64,000 nucleotides of DNA from Datnioides undecimradiatus (Eukaryota; Chordata; Actinopteri; Lobotiformes; Datnioididae): the NCBI GenBank assembly GCA_008933995.1, contig WARS01000007.1, positions 6,630,923 through 6,694,922 of the forward strand, given 5' to 3'. Under the pieces are notes generated by a model that saw nothing but the letters and a program-made list of their open reading frames with translations, did no database searches and was not told where the DNA came from. Both the position numbers and the translations under genes were made by a program. Shown one piece after another: positions 28,700 to 40,724 of this stretch (position 1 is the first letter of the stretch; each line of letters begins with the position of its first letter).

Positions 28700-30500
28700 T
28701 GAAAAGTATAATTGTGTATTCGGTAAAAGCTGTACCTGTGCAGGCTGCGAAGTGAAAAAGAAAAAGAACTTACCTTCACTGCTTCAGCATGAGTGACTTT
28801 GTCGAAGACTTTGTCGTTGACTTTCATGATCTGGTCACCGATTCGGAGACCCTCTTTTTCCGCCAGGCTCCCCGGCTCCACCAGGGACACGTAGATGCCG
28901 ACCCCGTGCTCCGACCCGCCTCGGATGCTGAAGCCCAGGCCCTCATTACTCTTGTGCCGCTTCATGGTGACCTGTCGCAGCTCGCCCGGCGGCTCGTGGA
29001 CGAAGTTTCTCCCGAGCAGCGGCACCAGCGGAGCTGTCCCATCGCTGCTGGTGCTGAAGCTGTCCGGCGAGCCCCGCAACGCCACGTGAAACTCTGGCGG
29101 GTTGTTTGGCGAAAAATGCCCCGGGGGAGTCGGGCTGGCGCTGGGGAAGTCGCCCGGCGGAGGTTCGGCGTTGCCGTTGCTCGCAACTAAATCCGATTTT
29201 AAATAGAGGCCCTCAGAGGTGTACTGCTCGAAGAGAAGCTGATCAGAGCGGGGGATGACCAACCGCAGCATGGGCAGAAGTTGCCTTTTGCTGGGCGCGT
29301 TGAGGATGACGTTGAGGGTCTGCACCAGGTCGTACACGTTGCGTTTGGAGTGGTAGACGTTGAGACAGTGGATGAACTGCTCCCTCTCGAAGTCATTGAG
29401 CAGGAGGTTAAGCGCGTTGTGCAGCTTCCTCACGTTGGCTGACAGCGTCCGCGCGCTGGAGGCCACCGAGTTGGCCGAGGAGCTGAGCGACATGCGCTCC
29501 AGGTCGGTGCTGCTCATCCTGGCGGTGTGACCGGGACACGGCGCCACACTGGTGCAGGTTAGAGAGCAGGCATAACGGTCTGGTGGCACGGGGCTACACC
29601 GGCGCAGAGCATCACGACCGCTGGAGCACGTTCACTCGGGTTATATCCATGCCGCCTGGCTCTGACGGATGATCCACTTATTACTCGCTATTTGCTGGAT
29701 AGAGCGATGAAAGTGGCAACTTTAACAGGCAATTAAGCCCAACTAATTCAATTTCACAGTTGACACAAATTAATTAGCACTTACCATAATTCAGATATCA
29801 ATAATTGGATTCTGCAAAACTTCACTTGCGAAAGGGTGCGTCAAGACTGGACACGCAACAGCCTCGCGAAAAACTCGTCCCGCTCCGTCAGAGAGCTTAG
29901 TAATGAGCCACGTAAGGATCTCAGCCTGCGTGTCATTAGCTGCGGTCTTATTTTCCAGGAGGTCAGGTGGTTGCCGAGCCGCCGCTTCTCTGGTGTCCGC
30001 CTGACCGCCAGCAGCTCCACAAGGCGATAAAAACCAAAACACCAGAACTTGAAGCCACTTATGCTTTGTCCACTGTTGCGCAGAAAGAAAAGGCTGTTGC
30101 CTCGACGAAGAAAAACAAAATAAAAAGTTATTTTTGTGCTCCTGCTCAGCGTCCAGGTGAGTTCCCTCTACCCCGCTCCGGTCTCGGTTTTAGTTCCAAA
30201 CGACGTCAAGTTCACAAAAATATCTCTCCGGTGGTGTTACGTGGACCACGCAACGCCTACTCCTGCCGTGTGTTTGTCGGGGTTGTTTTTCATACCCGTC
30301 GGGTTGTTGTGTTGAGGTGACCCGCTGCTCGGTCTCTCCGCTTCCCAAACGTTACTACAACGACAGAGTGGAGACTGGTAGCTCTCCTGCCTCAGACCGT
30401 CCCCTATCAGGAAATGACGCAGTCTCGCGCAGCCAATACGTTGCGTCTAACAGCAACACGCGCTCGTTTCCCCGCGCCCGTGGCACGTCTGCAATCAATA
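28700..30500. promoter_or_regulatory. CpG island with whrn promoter and 5' UTR
   Basis: CpG dinucleotides are dense across the first whirlin exon and about 1 kb upstream of it, against a CpG-poor background on both sides. A CCAAT box lies at 30,433-30,437 next to a TCTCGCGC stretch. No clear TATA box was found in the minus direction, as expected for a CpG-island promoter. The transcription start cannot be fixed; the 5' UTR may begin anywhere between about 29.6 and 30.4 kb. Confidence 0.65.
28774..29517 (-). CDS. whrn: whirlin, first coding exon (partial gene)
   Basis: Whirlin is a PDZ scaffold acting at stereocilia tips and bases in hair cells and in the periciliary Usher complex of photoreceptors. 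The exon encodes 248 residues. Residues about 26-107 form the first harmonin-homology domain, including LRLVIPRSDQLLF and QYTSEGLYL, which match mammalian whirlin closely. Residues 108-180 are a Pro/Ser-rich linker, longer than the human one as I recall it. PDZ1 starts near residue 181, with the carboxylate-binding loop GLGF at 193-196 followed by SIRGGSEHGVGIYVSLVEP, and breaks off after AEAVK at a good donor (AAG|GTAAGT), phase 0. The ATG at 29,517 has A at -3 and is the first in-frame ATG after a TGA at 29,632-29,634. The second PDZ, second harmonin-like domain, proline-rich region and PDZ3 must lie left of the window. Teleosts have whrna and whrnb; I cannot say which this is. Confidence 0.96.
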
Positions 30501-32787
30501 AGTTAATAAACAGGATTTTAATTAGACATTATATTAGCCTGCCGTTGGCTGTGTAGCTAGTGAGCTTGTTTTCGTCTCTTTTATGCTCACAATGTGTACA
30601 CTAAGTCCCAAAGCAAAGAATGAATTGCACTTTCAGATGTTTTTGTTTTTGTTGTTTATTTTGAATTATTTGCACTATTTCTACAAACTTGTCCTACGAA
30701 GTATTTAAAGTTAATGTTTAAGATGTTTAGATTCCTACAATCAGCAGCAGTACAGTGTTTACAGTGTAGGCCATAAACAAGCATAACAGCATTATTTGGA
30801 CACATTTAACAATAAAAAAAGATGTTAATCTTATTAAATTAATTTTACCTATTTAGTTTTTATTTATTTCTTTTAAATACAAATTATACTATAGCTGACA
30901 GATAAATCAAGGGATCATGCAAGACAAAGACAATATGACAAAGACATATTGTAAAAAACAAAGAGTTGCTTTTCCTTTTTATGGAAAGACACATTTGAAA
31001 GACAAACAGGGAAAAAATACCATTTAAGTGAATTTTACCCATAATTCTTCACCCTTAGCGGCCCTTTAGTCCTATGCCACTCTACACTTCATGAAGCATC
31101 CTGAAGAATATCTGGGATCCAAATTTTGTATTATTTCTATAATAATTCTATTAATAACACTAAGCTCACATGTGAATCAGTAAGCATCACTTGTAAGATT
31201 ACATTCACTTGCTATGCTTCTTTACTTGCAGGAACTCAACTCTGACATCACCTGAACAAACACCAACTCTGCTATAGTACTGGCTACTGCAACTCCTACA
31301 TTTACTGCGGTAAAAGTCTGACTTAAATGGGATACATTGTGTATCAACAGGTGGCACCATAGCTCAGAGGTGGTTTTGACTGGTTGTGCTTTTAAAAGCT
31401 GTTCCCCCCTTAGTGAACATACACACACATCACAACCACCGCAGTGCATCCGATAACACAGATTATTCCCTTTAGGAAAACAATAAAACAAATCTATGAC
31501 TAAGAAACAACAATTTTAAATCAGGTGTGACTATTTCTAACAAGCCTGGCAATCCGATTAGATCAGAGATCGTGGTGGTGACCAACTGGTACTGGATAAT
31601 TCCTGGCTGATCACAAATGTGGCATCACTCAGTGCTGTGATGTTTTAGTACCGTATGCTGCAAAATCACTTTATTCTCAGACACCAAAATAACTTTAAAC
31701 TTTAAATATTATCTTTGAGCCTGGCAGTTATCTGATGGTTGCAGTTGACAAAAAAGAAAACCCAATTGTTTACATGGATTAAAAAGACAATTAATCTTAT
31801 TGAGGTCAGACTGTTTCAGCTGTTTAGGTGCTCTGCATCTCACCTTGCAAGTTTAACTGGACTGAGATAATTTGGTTTTTGATTATTATATTTGTTTATT
31901 TCTATCTTTCTAATATCCTAGATTATGTGTGCAGGATTTTAATACTATATCACATTAATTTAGCACATCTGTACACCTTACCCTTTTTTTTGTATTGCTC
32001 TGATCATTCCTCTCTTTCTGTGGACGGACATCAATCTTTGCCTGCTGGAATCCCTGATCCATGTTCCTCAAGCTGTAGCCAAAAGGAGCAAAGTGGAGTT
32101 GAACTTAGTTGCCCAAGTGATCAATCGCAAGTGCAAAACGGTGACGATATCAACTGCAAGTGAAGCCTTGTGCACCGAGGCCACTGTGTTTGACGAATAG
32201 CACTGTGCAGTTTTGGCAGTGTTTCCGTGTTGAGCCTTCCTTAAAAACTGCAGCAGCTGAGAGCCAAGTATTCCTTCTGCTTTATTAACCAGCAACTGAA
32301 GCATTTGAAAAGCTGACCTGGGCAAACTGAGGACTGTCTGCTCTCGGAAAGGGAACCATTGTGTCATTTTAATTTGAAATTGTGTGCGAGTGTGTGCCGG
32401 GTGACAGAATTACTCACGTCAAAGTAATTAGAGGGGTTGAAAATGGGCCGATTGACTTGGAAAATGAAAACGGCCTTTGAAAATGAATCAATAAGATAGA
32501 GAATGCACAGAATATCAGGGGAGCAAATGAGGTTAAAGCAGAGCTGACTGAAATCACAGATGAAGTCAGCACTCCGCTTCCTGACAGTGACACAGCAGAA
32601 CTGTCAGCAAAGCAGCGAACCGGGCAACCAAGATAAAAGCAAGAGCATCTGATAGCTTATGCATGGTTTCAGAGGATGGGGTTTATCAGTTAATGATTCC
32701 CTTTGCTGAATCCTTTTTTTCAATCCTTTTCTTCTAAATAAGCATTCTGATCTCAGTTCATAAGAAAAAAGGTTTGATATTAGAGAT

Positions 32788-32985
32788 TAGTGATCATTTT
32801 CATCGTCGACTCATTGGTTAGTTGTTTTCCAGATGAACAGGTGGACGATTGTGGTTCTGAATTATTATATAAAATGGAAAAAAATGCACATCTCACGTGT
32901 ACAGAGCTGAATATGACATGTTCAAATTGCTCATTTTGACCAACTAATGGTTAACTGATGAGTAAAATACTGCGTTTGCTGACTT
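32788..32985 (+). repeat. degenerate copy of a common fish interspersed repeat
   Basis: The order AGTGATCATTTTCAT, then GACTCATTGGTTAGTTGTTTT, a TATAAAATGG block and CAAATTGCTCATTTTGACC follows a very common fish repeat (roughly ACTAATGATTATTTTCAT ... TATAAAATG ... TGTTTTGTCC) that I know from other fish genomes. It is the same family as the copy in man1b1 intron 7 at 54,836-55,124, in the other orientation. No coding capacity. Confidence 0.5.
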
Positions 32986-33589
32986 GTTTTAAATCATTGA
33001 TATCAGCACCAAATATCTGACAAAGTTCTCCCTTCCTACACCTGATGTCTCAGTCTAATCTGTTGGCAGTTTGGGGTTTTTCTTCTTCTCTAGTTTCAAA
33101 ATAACAGTGTCTCTGTGCACAAAGCAAGCCCCGTGAAGAAATGTGTTTTCCCAGTTTAGTGTGGAAGAACAATCCCATTCAGCAGTTTTGGGATGAAATG
33201 AAGCTATACAGTAGTTTGTGGAGAAAACAAGAAACCCCCAAATGATGAAGAGCTATTTTTTAAATGTATAAGATTAAGACAAAGAACGCTTTTATACAGA
33301 CCATAGAATTCACTATAATGATTGTCGGTAATTTATCACTACTGAATAAGCCATGATTATTATATTTTGTGTTCAGGAGAGTCCACCAACCCAGTCAAAG
33401 CAAATACAATGAAATGTGCATTCTTACAAAAAACCTCTCTTGATGACTGTGAAATTACACTCGAGACATTAAAACCAGCATCTGTAGGAAAGCAGAGGAA
33501 AGTTAGCTTTGAGTCCGAATTTTACCAATAAACTCCTCCTCTAATACCACAGGCCAGAACAAATCTCTCCCTGTATGACAGGGCTTAGA

Positions 33590-33960
33590 TGAGGATGGCC
33601 AGCGAGGTCAGTAAGGCTTAAATTACCTGCATGGCTGAAAAGTGGTTTCGGCCAATAATACTGTCAGAATGGCGTGCTGTGGCCCACAATAACTGAAATG
33701 TTTTGAATTACAATTTTCAGGGTGACAAACAATAAAAGGTGAATATAAAGCTGCTTTTCACGGTGCAATTACAATGACACCAAACACTGGGAAAGCAGTA
33801 ATTTTAGGGTGCGCAACAAAAATCAGTTTGTCTGCGCTCAGTTTAGGCTTATTTTGTTCTAACAGCTCTTTTTAATATCTGATATGAATGCTCTGCGGGC
33901 GGTGAGCTTTAAAATTAGCTCCAACCTTTTTCACCAATGACCATTTACTGCATTAAACAC
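33590..33960. promoter_or_regulatory. candidate conserved non-coding element
   Basis: About 370 bp of non-repetitive sequence rich in homeodomain and SOX-type cores (AAATTACCTG, GGCCAATAATAC, GCAATTACAATGACAC). Composition resembles deeply conserved vertebrate enhancers, but only an alignment can tell. Confidence 0.25.
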
Positions 33961-36114
33961 GGTATTTGGGGGTCACTACCTCCAGAAATGTGATTACCAC
34001 TTTATTATTTCTTTGTAAATGCTATAAGATATCAGTCTTAAAGTTCTGCCTCTACCCAGATATAAAATATTGACTTACAGTCAACAAAACACAGTATATC
34101 TGGATTTACTATACACAGTTAACACCTGATAAGCAATATGAAGGAGCTCTGTACAGTTGTGTAATGATGGTTTTGCTGCTGATCCTCACTATAATCAGCC
34201 AAGTTCACCAGGAAAGGTAGAAATCCAACAAAAGAACAGATGAAAGCATTTGAGAGATACAGAAATAACACAGTGAGACTGTGTTCAGCTCTGCTATCAG
34301 TGAATGAAAACCGTTGATACAGCAAACATTCAGACAGCTCCTTTTCCCCCTCCATCTCTGTAACCGAACAGGTCAAAGAGAGACTGCGTATATGCGTTTG
34401 CACTTGTGTGCGTTTGTGTCTGAAGTTGATTGATGGCAGTAATTAGAGTAGTTCACCAGCGGGAAACACTGAGAAGCCAAACAGTATTATAATGGACAGA
34501 GATGCACACTGCACAACAAGCAGAGCGGCAGAGTAGAGAAAGATGCAGAAAGTTCACTGTGTGAAAAAGAGGGAGGGGATGAAAGAGAGGCGATGAACAA
34601 AATGACTTCTTCAAGAACACCCGCAGAGCTAAATGATTTTGGCTATTATCGTGGTTTTCAATTTTAACTGCAGAGGCTCAGGGAACGGACAAAGACGGAT
34701 TCTCTCATGGTGGCAGAACAATTAATGTATTAATGAAGAGATGACCGCTGTGAGAAGAAGTACTGCAGTATGATAACGGCTCTGTGTGTGAATGTGTATG
34801 TCAGGCAGACAGAAACACGACAGTACGGTAGGTCTGTAAGCCATGCCTTTTAGCTGATCAGTATGACTGGGACACTTTGCCCCAAGAGAAGATTTTATAA
34901 AATAAAGAACGCAACCTACGCGCAATTAAATTACCACATTTCATGGTTACTGTAATCAGTTCAAAGGCTTAACAAGGCTTAAATACTTCTCTTAATAGGC
35001 TTAACTGCATATGACTAAAAGCTTAACAGATTCACCGGTTTTCATCAAATGGAAGATAAAAGGACTCTCAACAGTTGACCATTAAAACAAAAGGTTACTG
35101 TGTTTAAAGCTGCACTACTCAATATTTCCATGTTAACAAAGGATCACATGACTATGATGCCTCTGCAGCCTCTCTCAGTCCTACATAGTATTTATCATCT
35201 TTCAGCTCTGTTTTGGTTTCTGCAGTCTTCACAATCACCAATGTAAACAAAGCTCAAATACAGCTTATTAAATATTGGTTTAGTAATTTTTAAAAAACAG
35301 CAAATTAAATGAAATTTTTTGTGAAAAAGCTTGTAAAAAACATCAAAACAAATGTTTACATTCTGTGCTACTCACCACACTCCACCCTTATGTTCTTGTA
35401 GTCCAGACATATCGAATTTCCTTCCTCACAGAACATTCAAAAAGACAATTTCACCAAATTTTCCTTGCATTCTGCACTGTTGCCGTGTCTAATATTCCTC
35501 TTCACTGCGTTTTCTGGTGCATTAGTGTGTACCCCGGGGCATTACTGCCACCTGTAGATCAGTGGTGTAAAAACATTAGCTGGACTGTTCACTGCGTCAC
35601 AGGGCACCATAGCCCTCCAAAGCACCACAAGTGTTGGGCGTTCCCTGCTCTTCTGAAACCAAACCTACGCCCAATATGGACCACTTTTAACTTGTGTTGC
35701 TAGTAAACAGTACAAGTTCACACAGTACTTTCAGGTGTTGACATGAGAAAAGCCAATTTATGATAAATTCTTTCTAATTTTGGGGAAACATGGGGAAAAA
35801 GAATCATCATATGACCCTCAGCACAGTAGTTAGGCTACACAGAGAGCTACATAACATCATCTGTGTGTGTGAGAGGACTGGAGGTCAGCAGAACAGTTAG
35901 TAAGAGCAGACATGACAGCAGGGAAGTGGAACTGAGTGTCAGAAAACATTAACACTCTCAGACTGGAGTCGTGCCTTAATGAGTCATGCAACATTAACCT
36001 TTTCGCTGTGATTAACTTTAAAATACAGCTCTGTCTGTTCACATGGAAAGCAGAGTGTTTCATGTGGTTTTAAGTAGGAGACTCCAGTGCTCCAGTGTGA
36101 CATTTAACTGATGT

Positions 36115-36168
36115 ATAAATCAGCATGCAAGGATAAATCAGCATGCAAGGATAAATCAGCATGCAAGG
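36115..36168. repeat. three perfect tandem copies of an 18-bp unit
   Basis: The unit ATAAATCAGCATGCAAGG is repeated three times without change, and a fourth copy starts (ATGCAT). This is a minisatellite; there are no spacers, so it is not a CRISPR-like array. Confidence 0.95.
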
Positions 36169-37490
36169 ATGCATAGCTTGATATTCCTGTATTGTGACAA
36201 TACCTCGACTGCAAGCACAAAAGCTGTAACAAAGCTAATTCAGTTGGAGTGTGGAGACCTCTTTAAATCTGAAGTGCCTCAAAACCAGTCCCTCAATCCA
36301 TTTCCCATCAGTGTCCAAGTGGAAACAATGATTCATCAAAAACTTGTGATACCATTACGCATGACATGAAGAGAACAGGGGTCCTCAATGAACCGTATTT
36401 CATGAGTCACACGAATTTGTGATGCTAAATCTCTGGGAGTCTGACAAAAAGTCAAAGTTTATACCAAATGCTTAAGTCCACATGCTACATGCTAGCAGCT
36501 CTTTGTTGCTGTGCTTAAGCACAAGAACGCCAACATGATTATATCTGGCAGGTAAAATGTTTACCATGCCACTCAAGCATGTTTTCCGTCTGTGAATGGG
36601 CACCTTTGTCTTACCTGTGTTGCCGCAGTTGCAGGAGTTTCAGCCCAAACCATTCAATGACGCCTCTTACCCCTCGCTGGTACAGCCCACAACTGCCATT
36701 GAGTCGTCAGGCACTTCAGCAGGCGGCTGGACCTGGAGCTGTATCTGAAATCCAAGGTGTGGAAAGGTTCTGATTTACAAGAGAAGGAAGTATTATTTTG
36801 CTGTGTCAGTAATAAGCTGATGAGAGGGCCTGCAAAGACATGCTTCCTTGACAGATACCGAATCAAAATCCTTTTGAAACTTAACTGGCAGTTTGATAAA
36901 GAAAGAAAAAGGTTGTGGGTTTCTGACCTGAATAAAAAGGTGATTTTACATGCATCTTTGTTGTTAAATGTGGTTTAAATTTCAGTAAACCGATCGGGCA
37001 GATAAAAAGGGCAGCACTCTGAATTTCCTTTCTAGTCTTAGCAATTTTTGACAAGAGTAGCACCCCTGTGGAGAAGCTTTCATGGTTCTTAAAGAGTCTC
37101 GACAGGCTGAGATGAGAGCCAGAGACCGTGAACATGCATTAAGAAATTGGTTCTTTATTCAGCCTTTTGTTTTTCAACAAGGTGGGCAGAAGTATGAAAA
37201 AGATCTGTAACCCACCTACAAAGGAAGTCCTTCCAACATCAAAAACACACAGACCACACAGAACATGCCTATCAATGTGCTATTTCTAATTCTCTTTGTC
37301 AATTCATTCCTGATCCGCCTCACTTCACAACAACACACTGATCCACATCTAAAAATAGCCCCACTGTGTTTGTTTGTGATTGATTACTTGATCTGACATG
37401 GGATCACAGATAGCCTAGCTGTTGCATTAATGACAGACGGATGGATGGACGGTGACACAGTCCCAGACAATTTTCACAAACAGACAGAAG

Positions 37491-37518
<28 letters not shown>
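37491..37518. repeat. (CA)n microsatellite
   Basis: Perfect CA run of 14 units. Confidence 0.9.
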
Positions 37519-37521
<3 letters not shown>

Positions 37522-37878
37522 GCAGTGTACCGGCCTATCATTTAGCTTCCTGCAACTGACTAGTCAGATAATCTGCAGGGATAAGCCGGACATCAATCAT
37601 GAATTGCGGTGGCGTTGAGCGTGTGTTGTAGAATCTTCATGCTCAAATCTCTGCCGGTCTCCTGGCATGTGGTTGTGCAGATAGAGCCAATCTGCCTGAT
37701 CTGGATTTGTAAACAGAAACCAGGCACCCAGAGCTCTGCAGCACCATGCATGACCAGAAACACACAGGAATAGGTATCAAATTCAAGAAACAAAAAGAAA
37801 ATAAATGAGTGGAGGAACATAGCAAACATTGTTGCCTCCACACAGGTACACTGCATGGTACAGTGGAGAAATCAACAA

Positions 37879-37930
37879 CCAATCACGCTCTGCGGCAGGT
37901 ATAAAATGCTGAGCAGGCATTTCGATTTGA
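37879..37930 (+). promoter_or_regulatory. CCAAT plus TATA core-promoter arrangement
   Basis: A CCAAT box at 37,879-37,883 lies 17 bp before TATAAAA at 37,900-37,906, predicting a start near 37,930 on the plus strand. The only thing downstream is the Tc1-like relic. It may be a relic of that element's own upstream region or a chance match. Confidence 0.3.
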
Positions 37931-38039
37931 AAGAAATGCGTCAGTAAAGAAGTTCAGAATTTGTGAATGAACACACATTTGATGACCACAATGCTTACGT
38001 AATAAAAAAAATAAATAAAAAATAAAGCAACAGTTCCTC

Positions 38040-38410
38040 GGGTGACTGAGAATGTCAGTGCAGGATGTGATCAGGCTGTGATCAGTCCATCACACTATAC
38101 AGAGAGGGTTATTATAGTACGGCTGCAGTGCATAAACCCCATCATTACAAAGATAAGTATACATTTGAGAGTTCAGTGGTGCAAAAACCATTGGCACTGG
38201 TCTACAGAGATGTGGTCATCTGGTCAGATGAGTCATCCTTCACCACATTGTTGATAAGTGGGCAAACGCATATATTGCACACACCAGGGGAATATTACAG
38301 GCCTCAATGCTTGACCCATACACTGAGGGGATCTGGCCCTGACTTTGTCCGTGGTACTGAAATGGTGGTGGTTTCTCCCTCAATAGAAACAGCATTTCAA
38401 ACAATTTATC
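38040..38410 (+). mobile_element. Tc1-like DNA transposon relic (transposase middle part)
   Basis: Two forward frames together follow Tc1-family transposases. The first gives HLRVQWCKNHWHWSTEMW (38,150-38,215). A frame change of a few bases then leads to VIWSDESSF (the WSDES block around the second catalytic Asp), GQTHILHTPGEYYRPQCLT and a decayed GSG block (to about 38,390). The N-terminal DNA-binding part is only barely traceable and the C-terminal catalytic part is missing. No terminal inverted repeats were recognised, so the copy is truncated and inactive. Confidence 0.85.
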
Positions 38411-40724
38411 TGTCCCAGACAATGTAGGAAAAATCATGAGAGTCTAACCTGAGTCAGTTCGCACAGGTTAAATTTCAGAATAACAGGCTGTAGAACAAAT
38501 GTATGCTTTAGTCCAACGGGACATTTTTTGGATGATTTGGGTTTCGGTGGGAATAACAGGATGGCACCAATATAAAGCATGTGGGGAAGAAATGTGAATC
38601 TGACCTTTTCTGTATCTGAGACAAGCTCTGCTGAGTTTGCTGTGATGTCAGTATTGCAGGGGAGCTGCGAGCAAGACAACAGTCATGTCTACATTTCCAA
38701 AGCCAGCTTACAACTGTCATCTTCTGAAGAGACTTTACAGCTATCCAGCAGGAAACCCTCTAAAGCAGTAAAGCCAAGTCCGATCACAACATTCAAACAA
38801 CGTGGCAGTTCACATTTCACCACTGACACAACCTGAAAGTCTCCTGCTAAAACAATAACGTCAAGGAAAAAAGGAGAAAAGGAGCTCAGCTGCTATAAGA
38901 AAGTCACTCACATGAAACAATGGTAGCAGAAGTTACCACCATGTTGGATGCTAAGATAAGAAACAAAAGCAGATACAAGGGACAGCAACGAGACAGCAAG
39001 AAACTCAGCATCAGAGTGAACTAACGACTAAAATGTTAGCTGAATAAATATTAGCAACAGCATCTCAGACACCTTGTTAGCACATGCACTTACCTAACTA
39101 CAGTAAAGTGAAGCAGTGAGTAGCTAGGATCATAACAGCAGTTAAAAAAAAGTAATAAAAACAAAAAATTGAAAAATACGAGAGAATGTATTTTGAGGCA
39201 TAATAGGAATAAAAATGGTGAATGAGAGTTGGTTCTGTACATGGAGAGAGAGAAAACTTGAATGGTTCTTTATGAGGCAGAAACAACATCTGATTTTAGA
39301 AAAGCAGTGAGTGGGTGTGAACACAGTTTAGATTTGTGGATGTAAAAGAGTATAAAAATTGACAACGCGCCGAAAAAGCACTTTTTATCTATCGCAAAAT
39401 ACAAGAAATACGGTTATCAAGCTCTTACTGAACCCAAATCATCATCATCATCAGATTTTTAGCTTTGTTTTTCTAAGGTGGACATCATCAAGTTGTATAC
39501 ATTACACAAGTCTCCTGTGTTGACAGTGATGGCATCATGGCCCGAGTCTTTAATCATGCATAAGATCCTGAGGTAATCTTACAGACTTTACTGTAGTTAA
39601 CAAAGATGCTTCTGGCAAACAGCAACTGGAGCTGCTCTCCTGTCTCCTTGCTCCCTTCCTTCATTCCCCCTGCCTTTCTTTTAATTTCTCATCTGAGAGA
39701 CTACAGGGTTGCAGCTGACATTTTGCTGATAGATAACAGCTCACAGCACAGCCTGGTGCCAAGGTCTCCGGCTGCTCAGATGAATTCAGCTCTCAGTGAT
39801 CAGAGGAGTCGCGCTGCTCTGTGAGCCTGCACCACCCATGGATCATCCTGCACTGAGGTGGAGGAGAGGAGAGACCTGTAGAAAAGAAGATGGAGAGGAG
39901 AGGTAATCATCCTTACATTCTGAGCCAGCCTACAGAAAAAGCAAACTACACAAAGTGTCAAAGCTGCATTTAAAATTAAACACGCTGTCTTTAAGTAGCT
40001 TACAGGCTGTATTGTATACCATCTAATCCAAATACAGGCTGGTGTTTTCCAGCTGCTTTCACTTACAACCTGCCTTCTGGCTGCATCCAGACGTTCTCAA
40101 AGATTGTTTTTCCTCTCATCATCCTTCTGACTGAGAGGTGGCAGAGTTCCTGGAACCATCTTTTAAAGGTGCTTTTAAAGGACACCCAGTGTCACATGAA
40201 AACTTTTGCAAAGTGTGCTTTTATCCTCTAAATTGCGTAAAACTCACATCCATGTTTATTTGCCTGCAGTCTTCTTCTTCAATGCCTTTGCTGCCATTTT
40301 CCTTTACCACATAGAGCGTTGATGGCATCAACTGTTAATTAGTGTAACAGTGCGATCCGACACCAGGTACATGTTGTGCATCATGGGCACAATACAAGCT
40401 AGCTTGTAATGCTCAACAGCACTCAAAACTTGAAAGGGTACCTTTAACACCAGGCTGAAAAGTGTTTCACTGCACTCTATGGATGAAAGAAGCCTTTCTG
40501 GGATCATGTAGACGCAACCCCGAAGGGTATTTTGGGAAATGCCGCCTTAAAGAGCTGTGCTGTGATGTAGCAAAGTAACATAGAGGAGGCTACACAAAGA
40601 TGAAGTAGATATCTGTCAGGTTTTATGTTTACAGCAAAAAAGCTTTAACAAGAAAATAGTTTAAAGCTTGCCCTACAGGAAAAGAACAAAAGAGCAAAAT
40701 GGGGTGAAGCTGCTTTTAGGTACC

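Larger units (their letters stand above)
1..28773 (-). other. presumed whrn intron 1 (5' part); no exon recognised
   Basis: Whirlin continues to the left of its first exon, so this stretch is most simply intron 1. I looked on the minus strand for the next expected sequences (the end of PDZ1, the GGYVTNHIYTWVDP region, PDZ2 with IRGGAEYGLGIY) and found none, and no other gene on either strand. The open frames here are short, without family resemblance, and often run through microsatellites. What it does hold (LINE fragment, microsatellites, inverted repeat, candidate regulatory patches) is listed separately. A small nested exon with a divergent sequence could have been missed. Confidence 0.55.
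30501..37840. other. intergenic stretch, whrn upstream side
   Basis: AT-rich DNA between the whrn promoter and the Tc1 relic, with no exon recognised on either strand. It contains a fish interspersed-repeat copy (32.79-32.95 kb), an enhancer-like patch (33.6-33.95 kb), an 18-bp triple repeat (36.1 kb) and a CA microsatellite (37.49 kb). The stretch 35.1-35.65 kb has the feel of a decayed interspersed repeat that I could not assign. Confidence 0.5.

Noticed and set aside
28789-29190. 133-codon forward open frame opposite whrn exon 1
   Set aside because: It is the GC-rich shadow of a well-supported coding exon and has no domain of its own.
35100-35660. Possible interspersed repeat around CATTACTGCCACCTGTAGAT
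   Set aside because: It seems familiar from other fish genomes, but I could not define ends or class.
36115-36168. CRISPR-like direct repeats
   Set aside because: There are no spacers between units and the genome is that of a fish; it is a minisatellite.
39600-39910. Possible first exon on the plus strand ending GAGAG|GTAATC
   Set aside because: The only frame is 22 codons from an ordinary ATG and nothing downstream can be joined to it.
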